Source of the DNA: an uncultured Alcaligenaceae bacterium
GTDB lineage: Bacteria; Pseudomonadota; Gammaproteobacteria; Burkholderiales; Burkholderiaceae_B
Assembly: GCA_937995985.1 (NCBI GenBank)
Contig: CALKIR010000049.1
Coordinates: 1-61,232, forward strand
Direction of reading: 5' to 3'
Length of the DNA stretch: 61,232 nt
A program made the translations under genes and the position numbers. The notes below the pieces were generated by a model. That model was given only the letters and a program-made list of their open reading frames with translations, searched no databases and was not told the DNA's origin. Shown here in pieces: positions 10,201 to 18,749 of this stretch (position 1 is its first letter; every line of letters begins with the position of its first letter).

Positions 10201-10767
10201 AGCCTCATCTTCCTCATGGCCTGCTCGCTGCAACTCTATAAAAAAACTCTGCGGAAAGGCAGCAGACCATTGCTGCGCTAATTCACGTGCTAAATTAGCA
10301 TTGCCTGCTAACAGCGCATGCCCAATATCACCTAGCCGCCCCCCGGATAATACAATTAAGTTGGACTCTTGGAATAGCCATTCTTTTTTTATTTCCCCCC
10401 GTCCACGATATTGATTATCAAGCCAAGCATCGGTTAACAAACGACAAATCGCTAAGTAACCGTCATAATTTTCTGCCAATAATAAGGCTCTATACGGTTT
10501 TTCTCTATCTTCTGGGTTTTCCAACCAAATGTCAGTGCCTACGATGGGCTTGATGCCAGCTTTGCGTGTGGCCTTATAGAATTTAATTAAACCAAATAAA
10601 TTGGCTAAATCTGTTAGAGCTAAAGCAGGTTGTTCGTACTGTACTGCTTTACGCACCATATCTGCAATGCGTGTAATCCCATCTACTACTGAATATTCCG
10701 AATGGGTACGCAAGTGAACAAAAGGCGGCGTAGAAATCGCCAAAGAAGAAGTCTGTTCGGTAGTCAT
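7204..10767 (-). CDS. dnaE: DNA polymerase III subunit alpha
   Basis: Catalytic subunit of the replicative polymerase holoenzyme, 1,187 residues, close to E. coli DnaE (1,160). The N-terminal PHP domain opens with FVHLRTHSEYSVVDG. The polymerase core has GPGRGSGAGSLVAY and the catalytic PDFDIDF aspartates, and AGYGFNKSHSAAYA lies in the finger region. The C-terminal OB fold and tail (IIRGRVSHDEYSGG) are present. It follows hrpA after 40 bases and is followed by the overlapping WaaE-like gene. No inteins or truncation. Confidence 0.98.
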   Translation of the reverse strand: MTTEQTSSLAISTPPFVHLRTHSEYSVVDGITRIADMVRKAVQYEQPALALTDLANLFGLIKFYKATRKAGIKPIVGTDIWLENPEDREKPYRALLLAENYDGYLAICRLLTDAWLDNQYRGRGEIKKEWLFQESNLIVLSGGRLGDIGHALLAGNANLARELAQQWSAAFPQSFFIELQRAGHEEDEAYVQAAISLAAELELPVVATHPIQFAEPDDFTAHEVRVCIAEGEQLANPRRVKRFTPEQYFLDSHAMAERFSDVPSALENTITIAQRCNVALSLGQPKLPDFPTPEGMSLGDYLRQLATKGLQERLKLLYPDEQERAAHYPQYQERLDTECDTIIEMGFPGYFLIVADFINWGKENGVPVGPGRGSGAGSLVAYSLGITDIDPLRYDLLFERFLNPERVSMPDFDIDFCQDNRERVIDYVKKRYGKQAVSQIATFGTLGAKAVVRDVGRVLDMPYGLCDTLSKMIPFNPADPWSLERTLAEEPAFRERYENDEEVQTLIDLARPLEGLVRSVGMHAGGVLIAPGKLTDFCPLYRQPDLEANAVSQYDKDDVEDVGLVKFDFLGLRNLTILDWAVKFVRQFNPDKKDFSLEQLSLDDPKVYELLSAGNTTAVFQLESRGMKELLRNLQPSNFEDIIAMLALYRPGPLESGMVSDFVNRKHGRAQVDYFHEDLHSVLESTYGVIVYQEQVMLISQIIGGYSLGGADLLRRAMGRKKPEEMAEHRELFTEGAKKKGYDPQLATKLFDLMEKFAGYGFNKSHSAAYALIAYHTAWLKAYHPAEFMAATMLSDMDDTDKVHIFYQDAKANGVDILPPDINESLYRFVPVSDQSVEQGLPPRTIRYGLGAIKGTGKAAVDAIVQARESGGPFTGLFDFCRRIDRHVVNKRCIEALIRAGAFDSIEKNRAALLATLPRALEAAEQAARTANQVSLFDDDASDIVEQNLSEVPAWDMDTLLRAEKTAIGFYFSAHLFDVWRDEVRRFAPTPLADLQPSREPQWFAGILQSGRSRNTRRGRMYYGVLEDGTAQVEVAVFNEVYQKFQDLLKEDELVIIRGRVSHDEYSGGLRVSADDIYDLQRAREEHAGCLRLELWPEHHEVHKLHTLLNPFRGEPENNRPGIPVELAVINDKFSCTVRLSTEWNVRLSDALLSQLKRWLGAERIEIDYQKRMSRGVQSEAFGHYYH

Positions 10768-10807
10768 TGCGCTGCTTAATCTTTGCTGGGGGTATTAAAA
10801 ATAGGGG

Positions 10808-13800
10808 CTACATAGAAAGTGCTTTGCGTACTTGCTCCCAGAGCCGCTGCAATCGTTTTACAGAAACAGGGCGTGGGGTCCGTAACTCTTGAGCAAACAA
10901 GGACACACGTAATTCCTCAAGCTGCCAGCGATACTCAACCAATTGCTTTGGCATCGCTCCGCTTAGCTGTTGAATTGCATCCAAGTAGTTTAACTCTAAA
11001 GGGGCTATCTCTTCTTGCCATCGTTTATCGCGCCTTGGATCAGTGCGTAATTTATCCATGCGCATCAGCACCGCTTTTAAGTAGCGTGGAAAATGTCGCA
11101 ATTGAGCATACTGCGTTGTTTGAAAAAAATCCTTTGTCATTAATCGCTCTAAATGAGCCTGCATATCCGAATAAGCCTCTTGGTAAGCTTGATGTGCCTG
11201 CAAAGCTTTTTGCACTTCTGTCCAATAGTGAAGAATCTCAGTGATCAATTGAGCACTTTCCTGACACGCAGTATTAAATTTCTGTCGTGCTCCACTCAGG
11301 CGCTGATGAAAAGCATGTTCAGTGCGCGGCCAAGGCTGTTCTAGAGCGGCCCATTCAACTGCCCGCTCAATCACCTGATTGATTAAATCATCTTGATTAC
11401 CAAAATGTCTAAACTGCAATGCCTGAGCCACCAACTCACGCTGCAACTGCCGGCGCTGAAAGCGTTCTGCCTCTCGCATGTGAAGCAAAAACAAGCGCTT
11501 TAACCCTTGGCGATGTACTGCTTCGGCCTGCTCAGGGGAATCTAAAATAATAATTTGACAATATGTCCCTTTATCCTCTAGAGCAGGGTAGCCAATCACC
11601 GACTGCCGGCCTTTGTTTAACACTACCTCATCTTGCCAATCTCCAAAGGCCCAATTAGTAAAACGCTCATTACCAAACAGCTCCTCAACGAGCGCGTCTT
11701 GGCGGGCCACTTCACGAAATTCCTGCTGAGCCTGACGACTAAATTGAGCTTGTAATGCTCGTAAATCTCGCCCCCCAGCAAGAAACCTCCCTTCATCATT
11801 CACCACATGGATATTCATATGCAAATGAGGTGGTAATTCTGCTGGCTTAAATTGCTCAATCGGCACGCGTACCCTTTTCTGATGCCAAATATCGTGAGCA
11901 AGGACCTCAAGCAACGAATCTTTAGGCTGTAATGCTGTTTTAAAATGACGCTCATAAAAATTCGCCGCATAGTCTGGAATGGGCACACACACCCGTCTAT
12001 AACGCAAAGGGAGTGAGCGCAATAAGGCCTCAACCTTTTCTTTTAATAACCCCGGCACCAACCACTCTAAAGGCGCTGCAGAAAGCTGATTTAAATGAAA
12101 AAGTGGCACAGTTAGAGTCACCCCGTCACGCACTGAGCCGGGCTCAAAATGATAGCTTAATTTTAACGCCACTCCCTCAACATTTAGCTGACGCGGATAA
12201 ACATCTACAGTAATATCTTGTGCACTGTGCTGCATGAGTCGCTCGCGCGTCAAAAAGAGCTGTTTCTGTTTGGCTCGTGGCAGTTTCCTATACCAGCGCT
12301 CTAAGGTGGCCGTCTGACAGACCTCATCAGGTATCAATTGATCATAAAACTCATAAATAGCCTGTTCATCTACTAAAATGTCAGGACGACGTGAGCGATG
12401 CTCCAACTGCTCAATATCACGAATAAGGCGCTGATTATGCTGATAGAAGTCTAAGCGAGTTTGTAACTGAGCAGGAACCAGACCTTCACGAATAAATATC
12501 TCCCGGGCTTCCTGTGGGTTGATCCGCCCATAATGAACCCGACGTCCTTGATAAATAAGCAAACCAAATAGCATACCGCGCTCATTGGCCACCACACGCC
12601 CGCCTCGCTTTTCCCAACGAGGTTCGGTCCAATCCCTACGTATAAATCGGCCTGCTACAGCTTCAATCCACTCAGGCTCAATACGCGCAACACAGCGAGC
12701 AAAAACTTGTGTGGTTTGGACAATTTCACCAGCTAAGACCCAAGCTCCGCCCCGTTTACTTAATGTAGCGCCGGGGTGTATATAAAAGCGCACCTCTCTT
12801 GTTCCTTGATATAAGCGCCCCTCTTCAGTGCGGTAACCAATCTGTGACAATAAGCCAGTCAATAAAGCCTTGTGGATGTGCTCATAAGTCGCCTCACTTT
12901 GATTGATCCGCCATTTTTGCTCACGTACCAATTGGCTCAGTTGTTTATAAACCTCGCGCCATTCTCTGAAACGCATTGGTGATAATAACTGTTCTCGTAA
13001 CCGCTGGGCTAAGGCACGCCGTGATAACCGACTTTTTACTAATTCAGCATACCATTGCCACATATTTAAATAAGATAAAAACTCAGACTGAGGGTGTACA
13101 AAACGCTGATGCGCGCGTTCTGCCTGCTCACGATGCTCCAATGACCGGTCACGGGGGTCTTGCACAGACAAAGCTGCAGCAATAACCAGTATTTCGGCCA
13201 AACAATCAAAACGTTGTGCCGCGATGACCATGCGCCCAATACGGGGATCCAGTGGCCAATGAGCTAAGGTTCTACCAATTCGAGTAAGGCGCCCGCGTTC
13301 GTTCAGCGCTCCTACCTCTTCTAAAATTTGATATCCGTCTGCTATAGCGCGCCCACTAGGAGGGTCTACAAAAGGAAAGTTTTCTATGTCATGAACACGC
13401 AGCGATTTAAGACGCAAAATGACTGAAGCCAAAGATGAACGTAAAATTTCTGGATCCGTAAACTCTGCTCGAGATGCAAAATCTTCTTCACTATAGAGCC
13501 GAATACATACCCCAGGCCCCAATCGCCCACACCGCCCAGCTCTTTGATTGGCGGAGGCTTGACTGATGCGCTCTATACGCAATTGCTCAATCTTATTACG
13601 CCATGAATAGCGCTTAATACGTGCTAACCCACTGTCAATAACGAAACGAATACCGGGAACGGTAACCGATGTTTCTGCAACATTAGTAGCCAATACAATA
13701 CGACGTGCCTGTCCTTGAGGACGAAAAATACGTTGCTGCTCTGCCTGACTCAAGCGTGCATATAAAGGCAGTACCTCTACTCCTACTAATTGCTGACGAC

Positions 13801-14632
13801 GCAAAAATTGAGCGGCATCACGAATTTCGCGCTCTCCAGGCAAAAACACCAAAATATCTCCTGGACCATGTGCCCGGCACTCCTGTACAGCATCTAAAAT
13901 ACCGTCATGTAGATCACGCTCTGCTTGCGCAGCTGATCCTTTACGCACATCCTCGGCTCTATCTAGATCATCCTCTTGCATAATTGGCCGATAACGAATC
14001 TCAACCGGGTGCAAGCGACCAGACACATCAATCACAGGAGCAGGGCGCCCATTCATGCTGAAATGATGAGCAAACTTATGGGCATCAATAGTAGCTGAAG
14101 TAATAATCAGCTTTAAATCTGAGCGCTTATGCAATAATTGATAAAGAAAGCCTAATAAAAAATCAATATTTAGGCTGCGCTCATGAGCTTCATCAATAAT
14201 GATTGTGTCATACTGTCGCAGTAATGGATCACGTTGCGTTTCCGCCAACAAAATCCCATCAGTCATTAACTTGATAGCTGTTTCATCACTACTTTTATCA
14301 GTAAAACGGATCTGATACCCTACCCACCGGCCAAGTGGCGTATTAAGCTCTTCGGCAATACGCTGTGCGACTGAAGTCGCTGCAATGCGCCGTGGCTGTG
14401 TATGGCCAATGGTTTTTTTGCGCCCGCGCCCAAGTTCTAAACAAATCTTTGGAATCTGGGTCGTTTTCCCAGAGCCTGTTTCTCCACTAATAATCACCAC
14501 TTGATGTTCTTGAATGGCTTTGGCAATATCATCACGTCGTGCGGAAACAGGAAGATCTTCTGGATAAGTAATTTTGAATGGAAGAGGATGCTCTGTGGTA
14601 GTCTGTTGTGCCAAGCTGTGCATGAATTTCAT
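10808..14632 (-). CDS. hrpA: ATP-dependent RNA helicase HrpA
   Basis: DEAH-box RNA helicase of 1,274 residues, close to E. coli HrpA (1,300). HrpA helps rescue stalled or collided ribosomes. Motif I is SGETGSGKTTQIP, motif II DEAH, motif III SATID and motif VI QRAGRCGRLGPG, all in the first 400 residues. They are followed by the ratchet and OB-fold regions and the long C-terminal DUF3418-type region characteristic of HrpA. ATG at 14632 (or Met4 at 14623). It is divergent from argA with a 64-base intergenic region and is followed by dnaE on the same strand. Confidence 0.95.
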   Translation of the reverse strand: MKFMHSLAQQTTTEHPLPFKITYPEDLPVSARRDDIAKAIQEHQVVIISGETGSGKTTQIPKICLELGRGRKKTIGHTQPRRIAATSVAQRIAEELNTPLGRWVGYQIRFTDKSSDETAIKLMTDGILLAETQRDPLLRQYDTIIIDEAHERSLNIDFLLGFLYQLLHKRSDLKLIITSATIDAHKFAHHFSMNGRPAPVIDVSGRLHPVEIRYRPIMQEDDLDRAEDVRKGSAAQAERDLHDGILDAVQECRAHGPGDILVFLPGEREIRDAAQFLRRQQLVGVEVLPLYARLSQAEQQRIFRPQGQARRIVLATNVAETSVTVPGIRFVIDSGLARIKRYSWRNKIEQLRIERISQASANQRAGRCGRLGPGVCIRLYSEEDFASRAEFTDPEILRSSLASVILRLKSLRVHDIENFPFVDPPSGRAIADGYQILEEVGALNERGRLTRIGRTLAHWPLDPRIGRMVIAAQRFDCLAEILVIAAALSVQDPRDRSLEHREQAERAHQRFVHPQSEFLSYLNMWQWYAELVKSRLSRRALAQRLREQLLSPMRFREWREVYKQLSQLVREQKWRINQSEATYEHIHKALLTGLLSQIGYRTEEGRLYQGTREVRFYIHPGATLSKRGGAWVLAGEIVQTTQVFARCVARIEPEWIEAVAGRFIRRDWTEPRWEKRGGRVVANERGMLFGLLIYQGRRVHYGRINPQEAREIFIREGLVPAQLQTRLDFYQHNQRLIRDIEQLEHRSRRPDILVDEQAIYEFYDQLIPDEVCQTATLERWYRKLPRAKQKQLFLTRERLMQHSAQDITVDVYPRQLNVEGVALKLSYHFEPGSVRDGVTLTVPLFHLNQLSAAPLEWLVPGLLKEKVEALLRSLPLRYRRVCVPIPDYAANFYERHFKTALQPKDSLLEVLAHDIWHQKRVRVPIEQFKPAELPPHLHMNIHVVNDEGRFLAGGRDLRALQAQFSRQAQQEFREVARQDALVEELFGNERFTNWAFGDWQDEVVLNKGRQSVIGYPALEDKGTYCQIIILDSPEQAEAVHRQGLKRLFLLHMREAERFQRRQLQRELVAQALQFRHFGNQDDLINQVIERAVEWAALEQPWPRTEHAFHQRLSGARQKFNTACQESAQLITEILHYWTEVQKALQAHQAYQEAYSDMQAHLERLMTKDFFQTTQYAQLRHFPRYLKAVLMRMDKLRTDPRRDKRWQEEIAPLELNYLDAIQQLSGAMPKQLVEYRWQLEELRVSLFAQELRTPRPVSVKRLQRLWEQVRKALSM

Positions 14633-14660
14633 TCAATAATGTTTTACAAAATTATCGCGT

Positions 14661-14666
14661 TATAAT
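14661..14666 (+). promoter_or_regulatory. Candidate argA promoter -10
   Basis: A perfect TATAAT lies 30 bases before the argA ATG in the short hrpA-argA divergent spacer. The matching -35 region is poor (TTTACA at 14643 is only 12 bases away), so this is a weak assignment. Predicted transcription would begin near 14673, leaving a 5' leader of about 24 bases in which no clear Shine-Dalgarno is visible. Confidence 0.4.
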
Positions 14667-14696
14667 TTCTACTATTATTACTAGTACTACTCGATC

Positions 14697-16097
14697 ATGG
14701 ACTCAAACCACTCTGAACAGTACAGCAACCCCAATTCTATAACCAACCAATCAATGGCTTCATCTAGCGAGACTTATAGCCCAGATGCTGAACCAGCTCA
14801 ATTTGTCCGCTGGTTTCGCGAGGTGGCCCCCTATGTGCATCGCTTCCGCGGTAAAACCTTTGTCATTGGCTTTGGTGGTGAGCTTATACGGGATGGTCAT
14901 CTTAACACGCTTATCCCTGACCTTTCATTGCTTTCCGCGCTCGGTATCAAGCTGGTTTTGGTCCATGGCTCGCGACCCCAGGTCAATGAGCAACTGCGCC
15001 TCAAAGGGCACAATAGTGTATTTGGACGCCACACCGAGCCTACCAGCGCTGCTGCTCTTGAGTGTGTCAAAGAAGCTGCGGGTGAAATCAGACTCGATAT
15101 AGAGGCGGCGTTTAGCCAAGGCCTGCCCAATACCCCTATGTCGCATGCACAAATTCGCGTGGTTTCTGGCAACTTTGTTACCGCTCGACCTGTTGGCGTT
15201 ATTGACGGTATTGATTATCAACACGCTGGCGCTGTGCGCAAAATTGATACCGAATCCATTTTGCGTACTCTTGAACAAGAATCCATCGTCTTACTCTCTC
15301 CGTTGGGTTTCTCTCCTACAGGGGAAGCATTTAACTTACCCATGGAGGAGCTTGCTCAATATACAGCATGTGCATTACGTGCTGAAAAACTTATTTATCT
15401 GGCCCCTGCTCCTATTGTCCGGCAAAACTCTAATGAGCCTATAGATGGTGAACTAGCTCGTGCAGATGCAGACGCTCTACTCAAAGAACAGGTGCTTGAC
15501 GAGGAGTCTCATATCTTTTTAGAAAAAGCCTCTTTGGCTGTCAAGCGTGGTGTTCCTCGTGCCCACATCATCCCCTATTGCCTTGATGGCAGCATTTTAT
15601 TAGAAATCTTCACTCATGATGGCGTAGGCACTATGGTGGTGGAAGATAAGCTTGATGACCTCAGGCCTGCAACCATGGACGATATTGGCGCCATTTTACA
15701 GTTAATTGAGCCTTTGGAGCGGGATGGTACTTTGGTGCCCCGAGGGCGTGCCGCTATTGAGCGTGAGGTAGAGACTTTTTCCGTACTCGAACATGATGGC
15801 ATTATCTATGGTTGCGTTGCCGTTATCCCTTATCTTGCCGAAGAAATGGTTGAAATGGCTTGCTTGGTCGTGCATCCTGAGTGGCAAAATAGTGGTGAAG
15901 GCGAGTTGCTCTTACGCCATGCCGAGCAAAGAGCCCGTGCACTGCGCGCCAAAAAACTCTTTGTGCTCACCACGCGCACCTCTCACTGGTTTCTTAAGCG
16001 CGGTTTTGTGAAAGGCGAGCTAAGCGATTTACCGCGCACCAAACAAAGCTTTTATAACCGAGCTCGCAATAGCATGATATTTATCAAATCACTTTAA
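14697..16097 (+). CDS. argA: Amino-acid N-acetyltransferase (N-acetylglutamate synthase)
   Basis: First step of arginine biosynthesis: acetyl-CoA plus glutamate gives N-acetylglutamate. 466 residues in the classical two-domain layout. An amino-acid-kinase-like regulatory domain covers about residues 45-300 (KTFVIGFGGELI, LVLVHGSRPQ), the site of arginine feedback. A C-terminal GNAT acetyltransferase domain runs from about residue 325 (LVVHPEWQNSGEGELLL, acetyl-CoA binding). The first 18-30 residues are Ser/Asn-rich and unlike the conserved FVRWFREVAPYVHRFRGK start; Met19 (14751) is an alternative start. yggX follows after 91 bases. Confidence 0.95.
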   Translation: MDSNHSEQYSNPNSITNQSMASSSETYSPDAEPAQFVRWFREVAPYVHRFRGKTFVIGFGGELIRDGHLNTLIPDLSLLSALGIKLVLVHGSRPQVNEQLRLKGHNSVFGRHTEPTSAAALECVKEAAGEIRLDIEAAFSQGLPNTPMSHAQIRVVSGNFVTARPVGVIDGIDYQHAGAVRKIDTESILRTLEQESIVLLSPLGFSPTGEAFNLPMEELAQYTACALRAEKLIYLAPAPIVRQNSNEPIDGELARADADALLKEQVLDEESHIFLEKASLAVKRGVPRAHIIPYCLDGSILLEIFTHDGVGTMVVEDKLDDLRPATMDDIGAILQLIEPLERDGTLVPRGRAAIEREVETFSVLEHDGIIYGCVAVIPYLAEEMVEMACLVVHPEWQNSGEGELLLRHAEQRARALRAKKLFVLTTRTSHWFLKRGFVKGELSDLPRTKQSFYNRARNSMIFIKSL

Positions 16098-16110
16098 AAG
16101 CTGCTATAGT
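16081..16110 (+). promoter_or_regulatory. Candidate yggX promoter with extended -10
   Basis: TGCTATAGT (16102-16110) is an extended -10. TTATCA at 16081-16086, inside the last codons of argA, sits 18 bases upstream as a -35. This would give yggX its own transcript. A GGAGC/GCTCC dyad follows at about 16114-16130, in the leader. Confidence 0.45.
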
Positions 16111-16188
16111 GTGCGGAGCAATAACGCTCCTCTCACTTATTGCTAGCTCCCCTTTATCATATTTTAATTCAGACTAAAAAGGTGTGTT

Positions 16189-16461
16189 ATGACGCGCATG
16201 GTTCAATGTGTAAAACTTAAAAAAGAAGCTCCCGGGCTGGATTTCCCTCCCTATCCTGGCGAGCTTGGCGAGCGTATCTGGCGTTCTGTATCCAAAGAAG
16301 CTTGGGAAAACTGGATGATGATCCAAACCCGCTTAGTCAATGAAAACATGCTTAACTTAGCTGATGCGCGCGCACGTAAATATCTCACAGAGCAGATGGA
16401 ACAATACTTTTTTGAAGACGCTGATATAGAAGCCCAAGGCTATGTCCCCCCAAGCGAATAA
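16189..16461 (+). CDS. yggX: Probable Fe(2+)-trafficking protein YggX
   Basis: Small cytoplasmic protein of 90 residues linked to iron-sulfur cluster maintenance and resistance to superoxide in enterobacteria. The family pattern is intact: VQCVKLKKEAPGLDF with the single conserved cysteine (Cys7), then YPGELGERIW, the KEAW segment, LNLADARARKYL and the C-terminal GYVPP. Start ATG 16189 has AGGTG about six bases upstream; Met4 is a less likely alternative. The argA-yggX order matches, as I recall, other Alcaligenaceae. Confidence 0.95.
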   Translation: MTRMVQCVKLKKEAPGLDFPPYPGELGERIWRSVSKEAWENWMMIQTRLVNENMLNLADARARKYLTEQMEQYFFEDADIEAQGYVPPSE

Positions 16462-16471
16462 ATACCTCCAC

Positions 16472-16498
16472 AAAAAAGGGCATGCATAAAGCATGCCC
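16472..16498 (-). terminator. Intrinsic terminator after phoU
   Basis: A perfect 8-base-pair stem (GGGCATGC/GCATGCCC, 5-base loop) is followed on the minus strand by six T residues. It lies 50 bases beyond the phoU stop and would end the long alr-to-phoU transcript. Read on the plus strand the same stem could also slow the yggX transcript, but the T run is only good on the minus side. Confidence 0.9.
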
Positions 16499-16547
16499 CT
16501 AATTATCAACCTCTGATCAAAAATAATTGTTCTAAACCTAATAATAC

Positions 16548-17297
16548 CTAGGACTCATAGTCCTCATCAGAGAGCTCTTCTGCATCCTGGCCCAAAGCTG
16601 TGCGCACAATATAACGCAACCCAGCATGTCGCACATCATCACCACGCACCATATAAATCACACGCTCAGCCATATTTTTAGCATGATCCCCAATGCGCTC
16701 TAAAGCGCGAGCTATAAATATCAAATCAATGGATCGTGAAATCGTTCGGGGATCCTCAATCATATAAGTAATAATATGGCGCAAAGATCCCTTCCAGCCT
16801 TCATTAACCTCTTTATCACTACGCACAATCTCAGCTGCCAGTGCAACATCTTGGCGAGCAAAAGCATCTAAAGCACGATTAATCATGCTGACTACAGAAG
16901 TGCTCATATGGCGTAACTCAACCACGGGCTCATAGCCTGAGTCGGACTCATGAATGCGGCGCGCCATTTTAGCAATACGCTCAGCCTCATCACCACAACG
17001 CTCTAAATCGGTCAACATTTTGGACACCGATAGCAGCATACGCAAGTCTATAGCTGTTGGTTGATTTCGAGCGATTAAATTAGTGATGCGCTCATCTATA
17101 TCCACCTCTAGCTTATCTACCTGATTTTCATGCTCTAAAACGCTGTCAACATATTCCATGTCGCCACTAAACAGAGCCTCCATGGACTGTTTAACCATCG
17201 CCTCAACAATCCCCCCCATCTCTAAAAACATAGAACGGGTGGTTTCTAAATCTGCGTGAAACTGTTTATTTGTATGCTCGAACATAACGGTGCCCAT
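16548..17297 (-). CDS. phoU: Phosphate signalling accessory protein PhoU
   Basis: 249-residue all-helical protein with two PhoU repeats (about residues 20-105 and 125-215). Both carry the acidic metal-binding patterns E..D/DLERCGDEAERIAK and ALERIGDHAKNMAE. PhoU usually mediates inhibition of PhoR by the PstSCAB transporter and tunes phosphate uptake. Here it is not next to pst or phoB/phoR genes but at the end of the alr-radA-rpiA run, 40 bases after rpiA. Met1 (17297) or Met5 (17285) could be the start; neither has a strong ribosome binding site. Confidence 0.95.
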   Translation of the reverse strand: MGTVMFEHTNKQFHADLETTRSMFLEMGGIVEAMVKQSMEALFSGDMEYVDSVLEHENQVDKLEVDIDERITNLIARNQPTAIDLRMLLSVSKMLTDLERCGDEAERIAKMARRIHESDSGYEPVVELRHMSTSVVSMINRALDAFARQDVALAAEIVRSDKEVNEGWKGSLRHIITYMIEDPRTISRSIDLIFIARALERIGDHAKNMAERVIYMVRGDDVRHAGLRYIVRTALGQDAEELSDEDYES

Positions 17298-17337
17298 CTG
17301 CTAAAAATTAAAGCCTATTTAAAATCATAGCACGGTA

Positions 17338-18012
17338 TTATGACGTCGTGATGACACCCTTTTGAGTAGCTATCAACGCTACTGTCGCCTTATGCAAGGC
17401 AAAAAGCCCGCAACAGACCACTCCTGGAATATCATTAATATGTTGCTCTAAATGCAAAGGATTGTTGATTTGTAGCCCGTGCACATCTAGGATAATGCCG
17501 CCATTGTCCGTAACAAAATTGGCACGCTGCACCACCCGCCCCCCTAGCGCCTCTAAGGCTCGTGTCACACTAGCCTGAGCCATTGGCACCACCTCAATAG
17601 GTAAAGGAAAAGCGCCAAGCTGTTTTACTTGTTTTGTTTCATCCACAATACATAAAAATTGCTTTGCTACTGAAGCCACTATTTTTTCACGCGTTAAAGC
17701 CCCCCCACCACCTTTTGTCATCTCCCCTTTTTCATTGATCTCATCAGCCCCATCTATATACCACTCCAGAGAGTCGACTTCATTTAAGTCAAAAACTCTT
17801 ATTCCCTGTCTGTGTAAGCGCTCGGTAGTGCGCTCGGAGCTTGAGACCGCTCCCTTAAAGCGGTGCTTATGAGTCGCTAATTGATCAATAAAAATATCTA
17901 CAGTAGAGCCAGTGCCAATACCTAAGATCATCTCTGTATGGAGTTGATCTCGAATATGCGCCACGGCAGCATGCGCAACCTGCTGTTTTAATTCATCCTG
18001 AGTTAATCTCAT
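17338..18012 (-). CDS. rpiA: Ribose-5-phosphate isomerase A
   Basis: Interconverts ribose 5-phosphate and ribulose 5-phosphate in the non-oxidative pentose phosphate pathway. Length 224 residues from ATG 18012, usual for RpiA; a GTG one codon earlier is also in frame. Motifs include GIGTGSTVD (phosphate loop), SSERTTERL, the catalytic acid region DGADEIN, KGGGGALTREK with the catalytic lysine, and NFVTDNGGIILD. AGGAT precedes the start. It lies 29 bases after kdkA and 40 bases before phoU, apparently in one transcript. Confidence 0.97.
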   Translation of the reverse strand: MRLTQDELKQQVAHAAVAHIRDQLHTEMILGIGTGSTVDIFIDQLATHKHRFKGAVSSSERTTERLHRQGIRVFDLNEVDSLEWYIDGADEINEKGEMTKGGGGALTREKIVASVAKQFLCIVDETKQVKQLGAFPLPIEVVPMAQASVTRALEALGGRVVQRANFVTDNGGIILDVHGLQINNPLHLEQHINDIPGVVCCGLFALHKATVALIATQKGVITTS

Positions 18013-18041
18013 CACTGATCCTATTTAATCATATCTATGAG

Positions 18042-18749
18042 TCAAAATAATGCTTGATAAGCCTGTATCAAAAACTGATACCACCGGGCACCAGCCTGTC
18101 CCTGAATCTTTACTAAGGAGCGATGCAAGCGGTGTAGATTTTTTTTCCGCTGCGAAAAACTCAATGATTGGTAACGACGAGCCCGGTCAAAATCTATTAA
18201 CCACACAGATTTCTGTGCGTCCAACAAAATATTAAAAGCATTTAAATCAGCATGATAGACCCCTGCATCATGCATTTTTTTAATCCCCTGAGCCACCATC
18301 TCAGGATCTGTATCAAATAATTGACTCGCTAGGGTGTGAGCTTGTGGTATGCGCTCTGTAATTAATGCTGCGCGATAATACACCCCTGTGCGCTGCCAAC
18401 TTGCCCAAATAGGCGTTGGCACAGGTACGTGTTGCGCTTGCAGATACTGCATGATCTTAAACTCTGCCCATGAACGAGTCCGATGTGCCCCACACCAAAC
18501 ATAATGATCATAAAAAACGCGCGCTATGAAACCACCTCGTCGATACTGTCGCAGTACAGCCTGTTGGCCCAAAGGCAGCTGTATAAACCAAGCGGCTTGG
18601 CGCCCCCCTTGGGTCACGGGCTGTGCTTTTAATGCAGCTTGGGTCGGCTGCAAGCGCTCCGGGGTTGGGATATGATGAGGAAAATAATCGCTCCTATAAC
18701 ATATGCCCCAATTGTCTTGTACCAAAGTGGTCATTAAAGAATGGCTCAT
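18042..18749 (-). CDS. kdkA: 3-deoxy-D-manno-octulosonic acid (Kdo) kinase
   Basis: Kinase of the KdkA/WaaP/InaA group, which phosphorylates Kdo of the LPS inner core at position 4 in organisms such as Haemophilus and Bordetella. A protein-kinase-like fold is recognisable: QQAVLRQYRRGG with the ATP-binding lysine/arginine region, the catalytic loop GVYHADLNAFNILLD, and the metal-binding LIDFDRARR. I take ATG 18749 as the start because it overlaps the TauE stop as ATGA, giving 235 residues; the frame stays open 15 codons further. It fits with msbA and the glycosyltransferase genes in the window and suggests a single phosphorylated Kdo in the core. Confidence 0.9.
   Translation of the reverse strand: MSHSLMTTLVQDNWGICYRSDYFPHHIPTPERLQPTQAALKAQPVTQGGRQAAWFIQLPLGQQAVLRQYRRGGFIARVFYDHYVWCGAHRTRSWAEFKIMQYLQAQHVPVPTPIWASWQRTGVYYRAALITERIPQAHTLASQLFDTDPEMVAQGIKKMHDAGVYHADLNAFNILLDAQKSVWLIDFDRARRYQSLSFSQRKKNLHRLHRSLVKIQGQAGARWYQFLIQAYQALF

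Noticed and set aside
10819..11244. 141-codon plus-strand frame inside hrpA
   Set aside because: Antisense shadow of the hrpA C-terminal coding sequence; composition follows the hrpA codons.
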